A DNA stretch of 64,000 nt from Rhodococcoides fascians A44A (GTDB lineage Bacteria; Actinomycetota; Actinomycetes; Mycobacteriales; Mycobacteriaceae), in the NCBI RefSeq assembly GCF_000760735.1, contig NZ_JMEX01000008.1, forward strand, positions 1,033,454 to 1,097,453, given 5' to 3'. The notes under the pieces were generated by a model. The model ran no database searches, was not told the DNA's origin, and saw only the letters and a list, made by a program, of their open reading frames with translations. The position numbers and the translations under genes are program-made. Positions 53,083 to 62,233 of the stretch are shown in pieces; positions within the stretch are counted from its first letter, which is position 1; each line of letters begins with the position of its first letter.

Positions 53083-53118
53083 GGGCCCGGAGGCACGAGT
53101 GTTTGAACCTCCGGGCCC
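53083..53118. terminator. Bidirectional terminator hairpin between AceE-like and ABC importer genes
   Basis: GGGCCCGGAGG (53083-53093) pairs perfectly with CCTCCGGGCCC (53108-53118) around a 14-nt loop. It lies 31 nt after the AceE-like stop and 90 nt beyond the end of the convergent ABC operon. No T-run follows, as is usual in high-GC actinobacteria. Confidence 0.65.
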
Positions 53119-53207
53119 TGGCTCGACCGCGGTGCCCGGGCGATCACGTCCGAACTCGGTCTTGTCTTCCACGTACCGGGGCCTTCGAAACATCGGCTCC
53201 TCAGCGG

Positions 53208-54005
53208 TCAGAGAATCCGGCTGAGAAATTGTTGGGTACGAGCGTTCTTCGGGTTGTCGAAGAACTCGTTCGGGGGCGCCTCCTCGACGATCTTGCCGTC
53301 GCTCATGAAGACCACACGATCGGCTGCGGCTTTGGCGAAACCCATCTCGTGGCTGACGACGACCATCGTCATGCCTTCGTCGCGCAGGCGAAGCATCACG
53401 TCGAGCACCTCGTTGACCATCTCCGGGTCCAGAGCCGAGGTCGGTTCGTCGAACAGCATCACTTCGGGTTTCATGGCAAGTGCTCGGGCGATGGCGACGC
53501 GCTGCTGTTGCCCACCGGAGAGCTGCGAGGGGTAGTTCTCGCCCTTGTCCGCCAAGCCCACCAGATCGAGCAGTTCTCGGGCTTGGCGACGTGCACGGTC
53601 CTTCTGTGTGCCGAGCACGTGCCGAGGGCCGGACGCCACGTTGTCCAGTGCCGTCATCATCGGAAACAGGTTGAAGCTCTGGAACACCATGCCCGTGTGG
53701 TGACGTTGCTTCGCAATCTGTGCTTCGGACAAGGGAGTTCGATTCGCATTGTCGGAGAAGCCCATCATCTCCCCACAGACACGCACCGTGCCGGACTGGA
53801 TGGTCTCGAGGCAGTTCAGCGTCCGCAACAACGTGCTCTTGCCACTGCCCGACGGACCGAGAAGCAGCACTACTTCGCCCTTGTCGACGGTGAAGTCGAT
53901 GTCGTCGAGGACGACCAGATCGTTGTAGGCCTTGGTCATGTTGCGCACCTCGACCATCGTCGTGGTGACTTTCCTGGCGTCGATCACTTTCGCTGCGTCG
54001 ATCAT
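53208..54005 (-). CDS. Polar amino acid ABC importer ATP-binding protein (GlnQ type)
   Basis: The 265-residue ATPase has Walker [31 protein letters not shown], signature [19 protein letters not shown] and Walker [22 protein letters not shown], the wording of GlnQ/HisP-type ATPases. A 16-residue N-terminal extension precedes the usual MVEVRNMTK; starting there is possible, but the 4-nt overlap with the permease stop at 54002-54005 favours the longer form. It energises uptake through the permease and binding lipoprotein encoded upstream. Confidence 0.9.
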   Translation of the reverse strand: MIDAAKVIDARKVTTTMVEVRNMTKAYNDLVVLDDIDFTVDKGEVVLLLGPSGSGKSTLLRTLNCLETIQSGTVRVCGEMMGFSDNANRTPLSEAQIAKQRHHTGMVFQSFNLFPMMTALDNVASGPRHVLGTQKDRARRQARELLDLVGLADKGENYPSQLSGGQQQRVAIARALAMKPEVMLFDEPTSALDPEMVNEVLDVMLRLRDEGMTMVVVSHEMGFAKAAADRVVFMSDGKIVEEAPPNEFFDNPKNARTQQFLSRIL

Positions 54006-54742
54006 CGGTTCACGGCCTCGGCTTCCATCACACTGTCGTCCAACTTGTCGGTCTTCGCGCCACCTTTGCGTCGGTAGTCACGGTCGTAGCCCCGACCCAC
54101 ACGGACCTCGATCATGCGCTGAATCAAGCCCCACAGCGTCGTGAGGACGAGGAAGTACAGCGCGGCGGCACACAGTCCTTCCAACACCCGGAAATTGATC
54201 TGCACCAGGAACTGGGTGCGGCGGAGCAACTCTTGCACCGAGATGACCGACACGAGCGTCGTGGTCTTGAGCAGACCGTTGAAACTGTTGCCGAGCGGCG
54301 GAATCATCACCCGCAGAGCCTGAGGCAGAACCACGACGCGGAAGACCTTTGTCGGAGACATTCCCAGCGCACGCGCTGCTTCGGTCTGACCGGTCGGAAC
54401 CGAGAGCAAACCGGACCGAACGATTTCCGACAGGTACGCGGCCTCGTTGAGCACCAAGCCGAGCAACGCCGCTTCGATGACACCGAGTTTGATTCCGACC
54501 TGAGGTAGGCCGGTGTAGATGATCACCAGCTGCACCAGCAGCGGTGTTCCGCGCATGAGCCAGACGTAGAACCCGGCGATCGCGCGCAGCGGCATCAGCT
54601 TCGACGACCTCGCCGCGGCGACGACGACCGCGAGAATCAAACCGAGGATCATGCTGACGACGGTGAGCCAGATCGTGACCCACGCACCCTCGAGGAGTTG
54701 CGTGCTGGTGAGAATGGAAAAGAAGGCGTCCCAGGACCACAT
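54002..54742 (-). CDS. Polar amino acid ABC importer permease (HisM/GlnP type)
   Basis: A 246-residue membrane protein with five or six helices and the EAA loop [32 protein letters not shown], plus [24 protein letters not shown], both diagnostic for amino-acid-type permeases. It lacks a second permease gene, so it presumably forms a homodimer. It overlaps the ATPase gene by 4 nt and follows the binding-protein gene by 5 nt. Confidence 0.9.
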   Translation of the reverse strand: MWSWDAFFSILTSTQLLEGAWVTIWLTVVSMILGLILAVVVAAARSSKLMPLRAIAGFYVWLMRGTPLLVQLVIIYTGLPQVGIKLGVIEAALLGLVLNEAAYLSEIVRSGLLSVPTGQTEAARALGMSPTKVFRVVVLPQALRVMIPPLGNSFNGLLKTTTLVSVISVQELLRRTQFLVQINFRVLEGLCAAALYFLVLTTLWGLIQRMIEVRVGRGYDRDYRRKGGAKTDKLDDSVMEAEAVNR

Positions 54743-54747
54743 GTGGA

Positions 54748-55626
54748 TCAGCTGTCCAGCGGCCCGGTACTGACGGCGATGTCGCCCTCGTACCCGGTGA
54801 CGTCGTACTGCTCGAACAACTCGGGGAGGTAGCCGTCTTCACGCATCTCCGTCAGCACACGTGCGACCTCGGCGGACGACGCGCTGCCCTTGGCGAATCC
54901 CATTGCGAGAGGGGCCTCGTTGATTCCACCGACGGCCGTCTCGAAGCGTCCGTCCTCCTGGTAGAAGGACGTGACCGATTCCACGATGGAGGTTCCGTCG
55001 AGCTGTCCAGCCGAAAGAGCCTGGTAAGCATCGGCATTGGTCTTGAAGGTCTGGACCGTCAGCGGCGGCTTGCCTTCGGACGCGAACTGCTCGGACAACG
55101 CAGTGAGCGTGTCGAACTCGTAACCCGGCGCCTCGACGCCGATGGTCTTGCCGGCCAGATCGTCGACGCTGGAAATCGACTCGGGATTACCCGACGGCAC
55201 CGAAATCGACACCGCCTGAACCTCGTACGGCACCAGGTCGATCGTCTCCGCACGCGCCGGTGTGTAGAACATGCCTGTGTCGATCATGTCCCAGCGTCCG
55301 CTCTGCACTCCGGGGATCTGCGCCTCGAACTCGATGTTGACGAACTTCGGCGTCAGGCACAGACGCTTGGCGATTTCCTTGCCCAGTTCGACCCGCATTC
55401 CGACGACGTCGCCATTGGCGTCGACGTACTGCATGGGAGGCAGCGTGGCGTTCGTCGCCATCGTCAACGCACCCTCCTCGGCCAGATCGGACGCCCCGAG
55501 CGTCGGCGTACAGTCCGTCGGCGCTGCCTGCTCGTCCGCAGCGGAGCTGCAGCCGGTGAGCCCTGCTGCCACGACGGCCGCGGCGGCGATTCCGAGGAGC
55601 GGAGTCCGCGTGATGATCCTGCGCAT
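54748..55626 (-). CDS. Amino-acid-type ABC importer substrate-binding lipoprotein
   Basis: The 292-residue precursor has lipobox LTGC (Cys26) and an SBP_bac_3 domain: LTMATNATLPPMQYVDANGDVVGMRVELGKEIAKRLCLTPKFVNIEF, then WDMIDTGMFYTPARAETIDLVPY. It binds a small amino-acid-like ligand outside the cell and is the first gene of the importer operon. A LacI-type operator lies about 76-89 nt upstream, shared with the divergent catabolic operon, suggesting that the ligand is the pathway's substrate. Confidence 0.9.
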   Translation of the reverse strand: MRRIITRTPLLGIAAAAVVAAGLTGCSSAADEQAAPTDCTPTLGASDLAEEGALTMATNATLPPMQYVDANGDVVGMRVELGKEIAKRLCLTPKFVNIEFEAQIPGVQSGRWDMIDTGMFYTPARAETIDLVPYEVQAVSISVPSGNPESISSVDDLAGKTIGVEAPGYEFDTLTALSEQFASEGKPPLTVQTFKTNADAYQALSAGQLDGTSIVESVTSFYQEDGRFETAVGGINEAPLAMGFAKGSASSAEVARVLTEMREDGYLPELFEQYDVTGYEGDIAVSTGPLDS

Positions 55627-55701
55627 GGGTGTGCCTTTCGTTCGTCAACTGCACTGCAGCAGTGACCATTCGAATGTTCGCGAGGTGCGAGCCGATCCCA
55701 A

Positions 55702-55715
55702 TGGGATCGATTGCA
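55702..55715. promoter_or_regulatory. LacI-type operator upstream of the ABC importer
   Basis: Read on the importer's strand, TGCAATCGATCCCA fits the 14-bp LacI-family pattern TGNNANCGNTNNCA and, with a preceding A, is identical over 15 bp to the site at 56964-56978. It also overlaps CGATCCCA-A-TGGGATCG (55693-55709). It lies about 80 nt before the binding-protein start codon. Confidence 0.65.
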
Positions 55716-55822
55716 TAAAGCGTCTCAGAGCATTTCGTCAGCGTCAACGTGGTTAACACGGATGACACGCGATACATGAAGTTTTAACCATTCGAGGGTG
55801 GCGACCCCACGTACCGCGCCGC

Positions 55823-56839
55823 TCATGTAGTGCCCGTCACCGCGCCACACGAGGCACGCTCGACCAGCTGGGCCCCGACTCGGTAGGTCCGCCTGTCCGG
55901 CACCGCGGCCCCGTTGATCTGCTGGAACAGCAGATCCATCGCCACATTCGCCAGTTGAGCCGCGCCGTTGTCGACCACGGTGATCGCCGGCTGCCACAAC
56001 GCCAACCAGGGCATGTCCTCGTGGCAGATGAGGGACAAGTCGTCGGGCACGGAAACCCCTCGCGACGCGAGGGTCGGCAGAATCCCGAACACCGCCTCAT
56101 GGTTGGCCGCGTAGAGCGCGGTCATGGGCTCGGGCCCGTCCAACAGCGAGTTCACGGCTTCGGCGCCGAACTCGGTCGTGAACGGCCCTTGCCTCACGAT
56201 GGCCTGGTCGACGTCGATGCCCGCGTCGAACAACGCAGACCGATATCCCTCGTAGCGCTCCCGGCCCGACGTCGCGTCCTCGGTGCCACCGATGTAACCG
56301 ATCCGGCGATGTCCCAACGACACGAGGTGAGCGATGGCATCACGGGCACCGTCGAGATCGTCGGCGAGGACCGTCGACGCCTTGCTGCCCTGCACGGACC
56401 TGATGAGGTTGACCACGGCTCGGCCCTCGGCGAGCAGCGCGTTCGACGCCGCAGCGCTTCGGCCACTGCCGATGACGATGGTGCCGTCGACTCCGTGGTC
56501 GCCGAGCATCGCGAGCACGTCGTTCTCCCGAGCCGGATCAGCGTCGGTGATGCACAGCAGAACCTGGAAGCCGCTCGCCGACGCACGCTTCTGCACCACT
56601 TCGGCAACGGTGTGGAAAGAGGCGTTGATCAGGTTGTTCATGACCAGGCCGATCAGATGCGAACGATTGGACCGGAGGGCACTCGCGGCACGATTCGGTC
56701 GATATCCCAGCGAGCGCGCCGCCTCCTGCACTGCAGCGCGAGTCTCGGCCGAGATCAACGACGATCCGCTCAGCGCACGGGACGCCGTACTCCGTGACAC
56801 TCCAGCGGCATCGGCCACGTCGATCAAGGTGACCGCCAT
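55823..56839 (-). CDS. LacI-family transcriptional regulator
   Basis: The 338-residue regulator has the N-terminal LacI helix-turn-helix (VTLIDVADAAGVSRSTASRALSGSSLISAETRAAVQEAARSLGYRPNRAASALRSN) with hinge helix, and a periplasmic-binding-like effector domain (LIGLVMNNLINASFHTVAEVVQKRASASGFQVLLC). ATG 56839 gives the canonical start. It sits between the importer operon and the divergent catabolic operon, and an identical LacI-type operator is found before each. It is therefore the likely pathway-specific repressor. Confidence 0.9.
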   Translation of the reverse strand: MAVTLIDVADAAGVSRSTASRALSGSSLISAETRAAVQEAARSLGYRPNRAASALRSNRSHLIGLVMNNLINASFHTVAEVVQKRASASGFQVLLCITDADPARENDVLAMLGDHGVDGTIVIGSGRSAAASNALLAEGRAVVNLIRSVQGSKASTVLADDLDGARDAIAHLVSLGHRRIGYIGGTEDATSGRERYEGYRSALFDAGIDVDQAIVRQGPFTTEFGAEAVNSLLDGPEPMTALYAANHEAVFGILPTLASRGVSVPDDLSLICHEDMPWLALWQPAITVVDNGAAQLANVAMDLLFQQINGAAVPDRRTYRVGAQLVERASCGAVTGTT

Positions 56840-56964
56840 CGGTCGCCTCACCTTCCTCTCGCTGTTCACTCGGACATTCTCGGTGGCCGGTAGGGATATT
56901 GGACAGTGCGCTCGTTACAAGTACGTTTCCGGCTTGACGATCGCGGCCACCCGACGGCAGTCTA

Positions 56965-56978
56965 TGCAATCGATCCCA
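56965..56978. promoter_or_regulatory. LacI-type operator upstream of the catabolic operon
   Basis: TGCAATCGATCCCA lies 56 nt before the DapA-like start and 126 nt before the LacI start, in their shared divergent region. The pattern TGNNANCGNTNNCA is that of LacI-family operators, and the sequence recurs exactly before the importer operon. Confidence 0.65.
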
Positions 56979-57033
56979 AAACTTCTCCGAGACGGTCGCT
57001 CGTCCGACCGATCTCGTTCGAAAGGTCTCCATC

Positions 57034-57999
57034 ATGAACCGCGATGATGTCGCGTGGTCCGGCTACTGGCCCGCATCCCCCACCCCGTTCACCGAGTCCG
57101 GCGCCGTCGACGCCGACGGTCTCCGCGACCTGATGAACCTCTACGCCGATGTCGCTGTGGACGGAGTCCTCGTCAACGGAAGCACCGGTGAATGGTTCAG
57201 CCAGACCGACGACGAACGCCGACAGGTCGCCGAGATCGCGATCGACGCCGTCGCCGGACGCTTTCCCGTGGTCATCGGCGTCAGCGCCTACACCACACGC
57301 GAGTCGAGTGAACTCGCGGCGCATGCCGCATCGGCAGGCGCCGACGGTGTGCTGTCCACTCCCCCGCCGTACGTGCACACCTCCGGCGAGGAGACCTTCC
57401 GGTTCTACGAAAAAGTCTCCACAGCAACCGAACTACCGTTCATGGCGTACAACTGGCCACGCGGTGTGGCCGTCGACATGGCTGCGGTACCAGGCTTGTT
57501 CTCACGCCTCGCCGACTTGGACAACGTCGTGGCGATCAAGGACAGCACCGGCGACTGGCTGAGGATGCTCGACACCGTCGAAGCAGTATCCGATCGAGTG
57601 CGCGTGTTCGGGAGCTTCCTGCACCGCCGAGGATTGGCCACGCTGCTCGAGCTCGGTGGCGACGGCAACATCGACGGCGGTGGCGTCGGCGCCCCGTTCG
57701 CCGTTCCCTTCTATCGAGCGGTCGCGGAAGGTGACGCCGACTCCGCACGCGGCTGGGTGGACAAGTACCGCGCGTTCTCCGGAAGCCTGATCAACGGCGA
57801 CTACAGCGGAATTCACGCATCTCCGATTCCTCAGCTGAAGGCCGTGATGAACCTGCTCGGGCAACCCGGCGGATACGTTCGCGACCCGCTGTTGCCGGTC
57901 ACCGATCCCGAGACCCTCGACGTGCTGCAGAACATCGTCGTGCAGTCCGGCATTCAAGACGCGTACGCGCGGCCGGTAGGGGCAAGTCATGCACTCTGA
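57034..57999 (+). CDS. DapA/NAL-family lyase or deaminase
   Basis: A 321-residue class I aldolase-fold enzyme: GSTGEW (49-54), Tyr139 (MAYNWP) and Schiff-base Lys169 (VAIKDSTGDW). The DHDPS-specific Arg after YDVP is absent; instead YNWPRGVAVDMA resembles sugar-acid dehydratases or pyrroline-hydroxycarboxylate deaminases. In the LacI-controlled operon it could process a keto or imino acid made by the FAD oxidase encoded next. The stop overlaps the oxidase gene by 11 nt. Substrate inferred only from context. Confidence 0.83.
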   Translation: MNRDDVAWSGYWPASPTPFTESGAVDADGLRDLMNLYADVAVDGVLVNGSTGEWFSQTDDERRQVAEIAIDAVAGRFPVVIGVSAYTTRESSELAAHAASAGADGVLSTPPPYVHTSGEETFRFYEKVSTATELPFMAYNWPRGVAVDMAAVPGLFSRLADLDNVVAIKDSTGDWLRMLDTVEAVSDRVRVFGSFLHRRGLATLLELGGDGNIDGGGVGAPFAVPFYRAVAEGDADSARGWVDKYRAFSGSLINGDYSGIHASPIPQLKAVMNLLGQPGGYVRDPLLPVTDPETLDVLQNIVVQSGIQDAYARPVGASHAL

Positions 58000-59137
58000 G
58001 GTCGACGTGGTCGTCATCGGTGCCGGAATCGTCGGCGCCGCGACGGCCCTTGCACTCACGCGGGCCGGCTCCCGCGTCGCCGTGCTGGATCGAACGCTGC
58101 CCAACACCGCTGGATCCGGTACGACCGCCGGCAATCTGCACATTCAGACCATTCACACCCGACGCCCCGGTCAGGGAACGGCCGTCGACGTCGAACAGCT
58201 GCTGCCACTGCAGAAGTCGACCAGCGCACTGTGGGATGTTCTCGGCGAGAGTGTTCCCGGCCTCGGCTTGAACCGCTGCGGCGGTTTCATGGCCGCGGAG
58301 ACCGACGAACAGGCCCTCACGCTGCAGACGAAGCACACCTGGGAAGACGCAGCAGGGATCCCGACCGAGGTGCTGACCGGCGACGAAGCACGCCGCGCCC
58401 TCCCGTTGCTCGGGCCGAGCGTCACGGCAGCCACCTGGTGCGCGTGGGACGGGTTCGCCGAACCGGACCTCGCCGGACCGGCATTGCTGCGCCAAGCAGT
58501 CGCCGAAGGCGCAGTCCTGCACCCCGAGACCCCGGTCACCGGACTCGACCGCGTCGACGGTGTGTGGCACGTCGCCAGCCCGGCCGGCACGTGGACCGCG
58601 CCCGTCGTCGTCGATGTGGCCGGACCGTGGATGGCTCGGATCGCCGCCATGGCCGGGGTCTCGCTCGATCTAGTTCCGACATCCCTTCAGATGCACTCCC
58701 TGGACGCCGCGCCCGGCACACTCGAGGTGCTGGTTCAGCATGTGGGAGAGGGAATGTCGATCAAGCAGGACCGACGTGGTCGTCTCGTCCTCGGAGGCGG
58801 TTGGCCGGCGGGGCCGTTCCACGACCATGATGCAGCGCCGACGCTGGCCGAGAGCACCGTCGGCAACCTCGCACAGGTCGCGCGGCTGCTGCCGTCCCTG
58901 CATCGCGACACGCCCACGGACACCTGGACCGGACCTGTCGTCACCACTCCGGACGAGATGCCCGTCATCGGCGAACTCGACGGTGCACCCGGACTGTTCG
59001 TGGCAGGCGGGACGTATTCGTTCACGTTCGCGCCACTGTGGGCGGATGTCCTGACCGCTCTGGTGCACGGATCGACCCCGCAGCTGGACGTCTCCACCTT
59101 CTCGCCCGCACGACTCACCCAACTCACCGCTCACTGA
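57989..59137 (+). CDS. FAD-dependent amine/amino acid oxidase (DAO family)
   Basis: The 382-residue flavoprotein begins with the FAD motif VVVIGAGIVGAATALAL and has the DAO-family elements LPNTAGSGTTAGNLHIQ and DEMPVIGELDGAPGLFVAGGTYSFTFAPLWADVL. It resembles glycine/sarcosine or D-amino-acid (hydroxyproline) oxidases and dehydrogenases that turn an amine into an imine. The Ser/Thr-rich loop after the FAD strand (GSGTTAGN) is characteristic. It could supply the substrate for the DapA-like enzyme. It starts inside the end of that gene, implying translational coupling. Confidence 0.83.
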   Translation: MHSEVDVVVIGAGIVGAATALALTRAGSRVAVLDRTLPNTAGSGTTAGNLHIQTIHTRRPGQGTAVDVEQLLPLQKSTSALWDVLGESVPGLGLNRCGGFMAAETDEQALTLQTKHTWEDAAGIPTEVLTGDEARRALPLLGPSVTAATWCAWDGFAEPDLAGPALLRQAVAEGAVLHPETPVTGLDRVDGVWHVASPAGTWTAPVVVDVAGPWMARIAAMAGVSLDLVPTSLQMHSLDAAPGTLEVLVQHVGEGMSIKQDRRGRLVLGGGWPAGPFHDHDAAPTLAESTVGNLAQVARLLPSLHRDTPTDTWTGPVVTTPDEMPVIGELDGAPGLFVAGGTYSFTFAPLWADVLTALVHGSTPQLDVSTFSPARLTQLTAH

Positions 59138-59164
59138 ACGCTCCACCCCGAAAGAAGGAAGACG

Positions 59165-59551
59165 ATGGCTCTGGTCACCATGTTCGTCAACGGGCAGGCA
59201 ATGTCCGGTGGCACGCTCAACGACGCCTTGAATCGCGCAAAGTTTCTCGGCGCGGTCGACACCGCACCGAAGTATCGCTTCTACTCCGTGCGCGACGAGT
59301 TTCCTGGACTCCATCCGGTGACGACCGCGGGCTTCGTCGTCCCAGGCGAACTGTACGAGGTCGAGTACGACGTACTCCGCGAGGAACTGTTGCCGCGTGA
59401 GCCCGCCGAACTGGAACTCGGTGTCATCGAATTGGCCGACGGCACGGGATCGTTGTCGATGCGGATGCGCGAGAACTCCCTCACGGCAGCGGGAGTCGTC
59501 GACATCAGCGACCGCGGAGGCTGGTTGGCATACCTGGAGGCACAGCGATGA
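59165..59551 (+). CDS. Stand-alone allophanate-hydrolase C-terminal-domain protein
   Basis: This 128-residue protein resembles the C-terminal domain of allophanate hydrolase AtzF (gamma-glutamylcyclotransferase-like fold). The opening MFVNGQAMSGGTLNDALNRAKFLGAVDTAPKYRFYSVRDEFPGLHPV is followed by GELYEVEYDVL, LELGVIELADG and a final GGWLAYLEAQR. In AtzF this domain follows an amidase and helps decarboxylation or assembly; here no amidase is fused. Position directly before the hydantoinase (4-nt overlap) suggests it handles a carbamoyl or ureido product of that enzyme. Function otherwise unknown. Confidence 0.75.
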   Translation: MALVTMFVNGQAMSGGTLNDALNRAKFLGAVDTAPKYRFYSVRDEFPGLHPVTTAGFVVPGELYEVEYDVLREELLPREPAELELGVIELADGTGSLSMRMRENSLTAAGVVDISDRGGWLAYLEAQR

Positions 59552-60936
59552 AGGTCGTCCGCGGCGGAACTCTCGTCGAGCCCCATTGGGCGGGCCCGGC
59601 GGACCTACTCATCGACGACGGCAAGATCGTCGCCGTACTCAGCCCCGGCAGCGAGGTCGACGAAGCAGCCGAAACGATCGATGCGACCGGAAAACTCGTC
59701 ATGCCGGGCGGTGTCGATCCGCACTGCCACGTCGGTTTCACCTCCGGTGAGTTCACCTCCCTCGATTCCTATCTCGAATGCACGACAGCTGCGGTGTTCG
59801 GTGGAACGACGACGATCGTCGACTTCGCCATTCCCCGTCCCGGCCAGGAACCGCTGGATGCAGCGGAGAAGCAACGCGCCAAAGCCGAGGAAGGTGTGTG
59901 CGATTCCGCGCTGCACGCATGCGTCGTGGACTGGAACGACACGACGGCCGATCAGCTCGCGACCATGGCCGACGCCGGCATCCGCACGGTGAAGATGTTC
60001 ACCACCTACGCCGGTGAGACGATGGCGAACGAACACACCATCCTCAACACGATGCAGACCACACGCGACCTCGGCGGAATGGTGATCATCCACTGCGAAT
60101 CCGACGCGATCGTCACCGACGCCCAGAACTTTGCCGCGGCATCCGACGGTGTGGACGCGGCCCACATGTCGCAGACACGACCCGAACTGGCGGAAACCGC
60201 GTCGGTTGCCGCCGTTCTCGCGATTGCAGAGTCACAGCAGGCACCCGTCTACTTCGTCCACCAATCCAGTTCGGCAGCTGTGGAACTCGTCGCCGACGCC
60301 CGCAAGCGTGGGCTCGTCGCCTTCACCGAAGCCGTCGCACACCACCTGATCCTCGACGACTCCGCGTACGAGGGCGAGCACCCGGAACGTTTCGTGTGCT
60401 GCCCTCCGTTGCGTGCAGCCGATGTCGTCGAGGAATTGGGACAGCACCTGTTCACCGGCCACATCACCACCATCGGATCCGACCACTGCTGCTACGACAC
60501 CGCCCAGAAGCAGGTGCACAGCCACGACGTCAGGCATATGCCGAACGGGCTACCCGGCGTCGAAACGAGATTGCCGGTGATCTTCTCGACGTTCGTGAAC
60601 GGCCGTGGACTCACCCCGAGCCGATTCGTGGAGCTCACCTCCACCAATCCCGCCCGCACCAACGGCCTGTATCCCCGCAAAGGATCGTTGATGCCGGGGG
60701 CCGACGCAGACATCGCCATCTGGGACCCGGACCTCGAATGGACCGCCGGGACGGACACCCTGCACATGGCAACCGACTACACACCCTACGAAGGGATACC
60801 GCTGCGAGGGAAGCCCGTCACAGTCCTCGTCCGCGGTGACATCGTCGTCGACGGCGGTGTACTGGTCGACGCAACGCCCCGCGGACGGCACGTCGAAGCC
60901 GCGCCCCTCGACTTCAGCGGCGCGTTCAGTATGTAG
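59548..60936 (+). CDS. Hydantoinase/dihydropyrimidinase-family amidohydrolase
   Basis: A 462-residue binuclear metallohydrolase: metal ligands His59 and His61 (DPHCHVG), carboxylated Lys149 (VKMFTTY), His182 (IIHCES), His238 (YFVHQSS) and Asp312 (GSDHCC). The family opens cyclic amides (hydantoins, dihydropyrimidines, allantoin). The Cys-rich loop DHCCYDTAQK and the second HHLILDDSAYEG segment are typical of D-hydantoinases. It is the last gene of the LacI-controlled operon. No N-carbamoyl amino acid hydrolase is encoded, so the downstream step may differ from the classical route. Confidence 0.88.
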   Translation: MKVVRGGTLVEPHWAGPADLLIDDGKIVAVLSPGSEVDEAAETIDATGKLVMPGGVDPHCHVGFTSGEFTSLDSYLECTTAAVFGGTTTIVDFAIPRPGQEPLDAAEKQRAKAEEGVCDSALHACVVDWNDTTADQLATMADAGIRTVKMFTTYAGETMANEHTILNTMQTTRDLGGMVIIHCESDAIVTDAQNFAAASDGVDAAHMSQTRPELAETASVAAVLAIAESQQAPVYFVHQSSSAAVELVADARKRGLVAFTEAVAHHLILDDSAYEGEHPERFVCCPPLRAADVVEELGQHLFTGHITTIGSDHCCYDTAQKQVHSHDVRHMPNGLPGVETRLPVIFSTFVNGRGLTPSRFVELTSTNPARTNGLYPRKGSLMPGADADIAIWDPDLEWTAGTDTLHMATDYTPYEGIPLRGKPVTVLVRGDIVVDGGVLVDATPRGRHVEAAPLDFSGAFSM

Positions 60937-61024
60937 AGCCCTGTTCTCACACGATTCGGGCGAAGCGACGAGGTCAGCAGGCGAGCAGAATCGATCCTCA
61001 GTCGCCGAGCGCTGATGAGGAGCC

Positions 61025-61906
61025 ATGGAACAACTGGTCGATGTGAAGGTGATCTCCACTGCGCGTGGGCCCATCGAGTACGCAGTCAAAGGCTCCGGAA
61101 AACCGGTGTTGGTGCTGCACGGTTCGCCGGGCGGGATCGACGCCGCCGCCGCGATGGCGGGCTTCCTCCCCGTCGACGAGTTCCAGGCGATCTTGGTGTC
61201 GAGGCCCGGCTACCTCGGAACCGAACTGGGCGATCGCGCGACGCCGCGAGAGCAGGCTGATCTGTACGCCGCGCTGCTCGACGAGTTGGGGATCGCCAAG
61301 GTGGGCGTGCTGGCATGGTCGGGAGGCGGGCCGTCGGCCTACCAGTTCGCGGCCACACACCCGGACCGAACCGGTGCGCTCGTGGCCATTGCGTGCCTGA
61401 GCGAACACTGGGTCAACCCGACTCCGGACATCGCGTCGCGCATCTTTCAGACCACCAGGATCGGTGATTGGTTGATGCGCAAACTCGTTGCGCATCAACC
61501 GCTTCAGGTGATCCAGGGCGCCGTGTCGGACGAAAGCTCCCTCAGTGGTGACGAATTCGACGAACACGTGAAATACATCGACTCCGATCCGGTGAAGAAG
61601 CAGTTCGTCCTCGACATGGCCCTCACCGCCTCACAGGTGGGCAGGCGCAAAGCGGGCTGGGACAACGATCTGGTGCAATTCGCCAAATCCGCCGACCCGG
61701 GATGGGGAGCGATCGAAGCGCCCACCTTGCTGGTGCAGGGCAGCGCGGATTCGGACGTACTGCCGGAGAACAGCGAGCACGCACACGTGGGTATCGCCGA
61801 GTCCGAATTGCTGACCCTTGACCGCGGCACCCACTTCGCGTTCTACACCCACCCCGAATCCGACGCCGCCCAAGCACGCGCACTCGAGTACCTACGCAAC
61901 TGGTGA
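61025..61906 (+). CDS. Alpha/beta-hydrolase
   Basis: The 293-residue enzyme has the oxyanion-hole loop HGSPGG (32-37), nucleophile Ser99 in AWSGGGPSA, an acid in VQGSADSDV and His in RGTHFAFY. The fold is that of an esterase or C-C hydrolase; the substrate is not evident. It lies 88 nt after the hydantoinase on the same strand and could be part of that unit or independent. No signal peptide. Confidence 0.87.
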   Translation: MEQLVDVKVISTARGPIEYAVKGSGKPVLVLHGSPGGIDAAAAMAGFLPVDEFQAILVSRPGYLGTELGDRATPREQADLYAALLDELGIAKVGVLAWSGGGPSAYQFAATHPDRTGALVAIACLSEHWVNPTPDIASRIFQTTRIGDWLMRKLVAHQPLQVIQGAVSDESSLSGDEFDEHVKYIDSDPVKKQFVLDMALTASQVGRRKAGWDNDLVQFAKSADPGWGAIEAPTLLVQGSADSDVLPENSEHAHVGIAESELLTLDRGTHFAFYTHPESDAAQARALEYLRNW

Positions 61907-61935
61907 CGCTCGGTCAGGCACGAACCGGATCATGG

Positions 61936-62233
61936 CTATCGGTGAAGGCCCGATGTGTCGACGAGCCCGGGCCGCAGAAGGTTCGGATCGGCGACGACCG
62001 TCTCCGCACCGAAGAGCACAAGGCTCGGTGCAGTGATCGCGCCGACTTCCGCGTCCGTGAAACTTCACCGCGGCCAGTGCAAGAGCGTATTCCTCGTCGC
62101 TGAGCACGGTACGAGGTTGAAGCCATTCGATGAGCTTCCGCATCCGCTTCTCCGTCGGTGCAATTCCCGCCGAGAGAAACTTCAGCAGCAGACCGATCCG
62201 CGGTCTGGCGAAGACTGGAGCGTCAGAGGACAC
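61936..62233 (-). pseudogene. Remnant of an alpha/beta-hydrolase, truncated and frameshifted
   Basis: On the minus strand GLLLKFLSAGIAPTEKRMRKLIEWL and VLSDEEYALALAAVK run in one frame. After an extra A/T in a three-base run at 62060-62062 the next frame continues FTDAEVGAITAPSLVLFGAETVVADPNLLRPGLVD and stops at 61936. This is the cap and core of an alpha/beta-hydrolase lacking its N-terminal half. The 5' break coincides with the start of a TetR remnant on the other strand. Confidence 0.6.
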
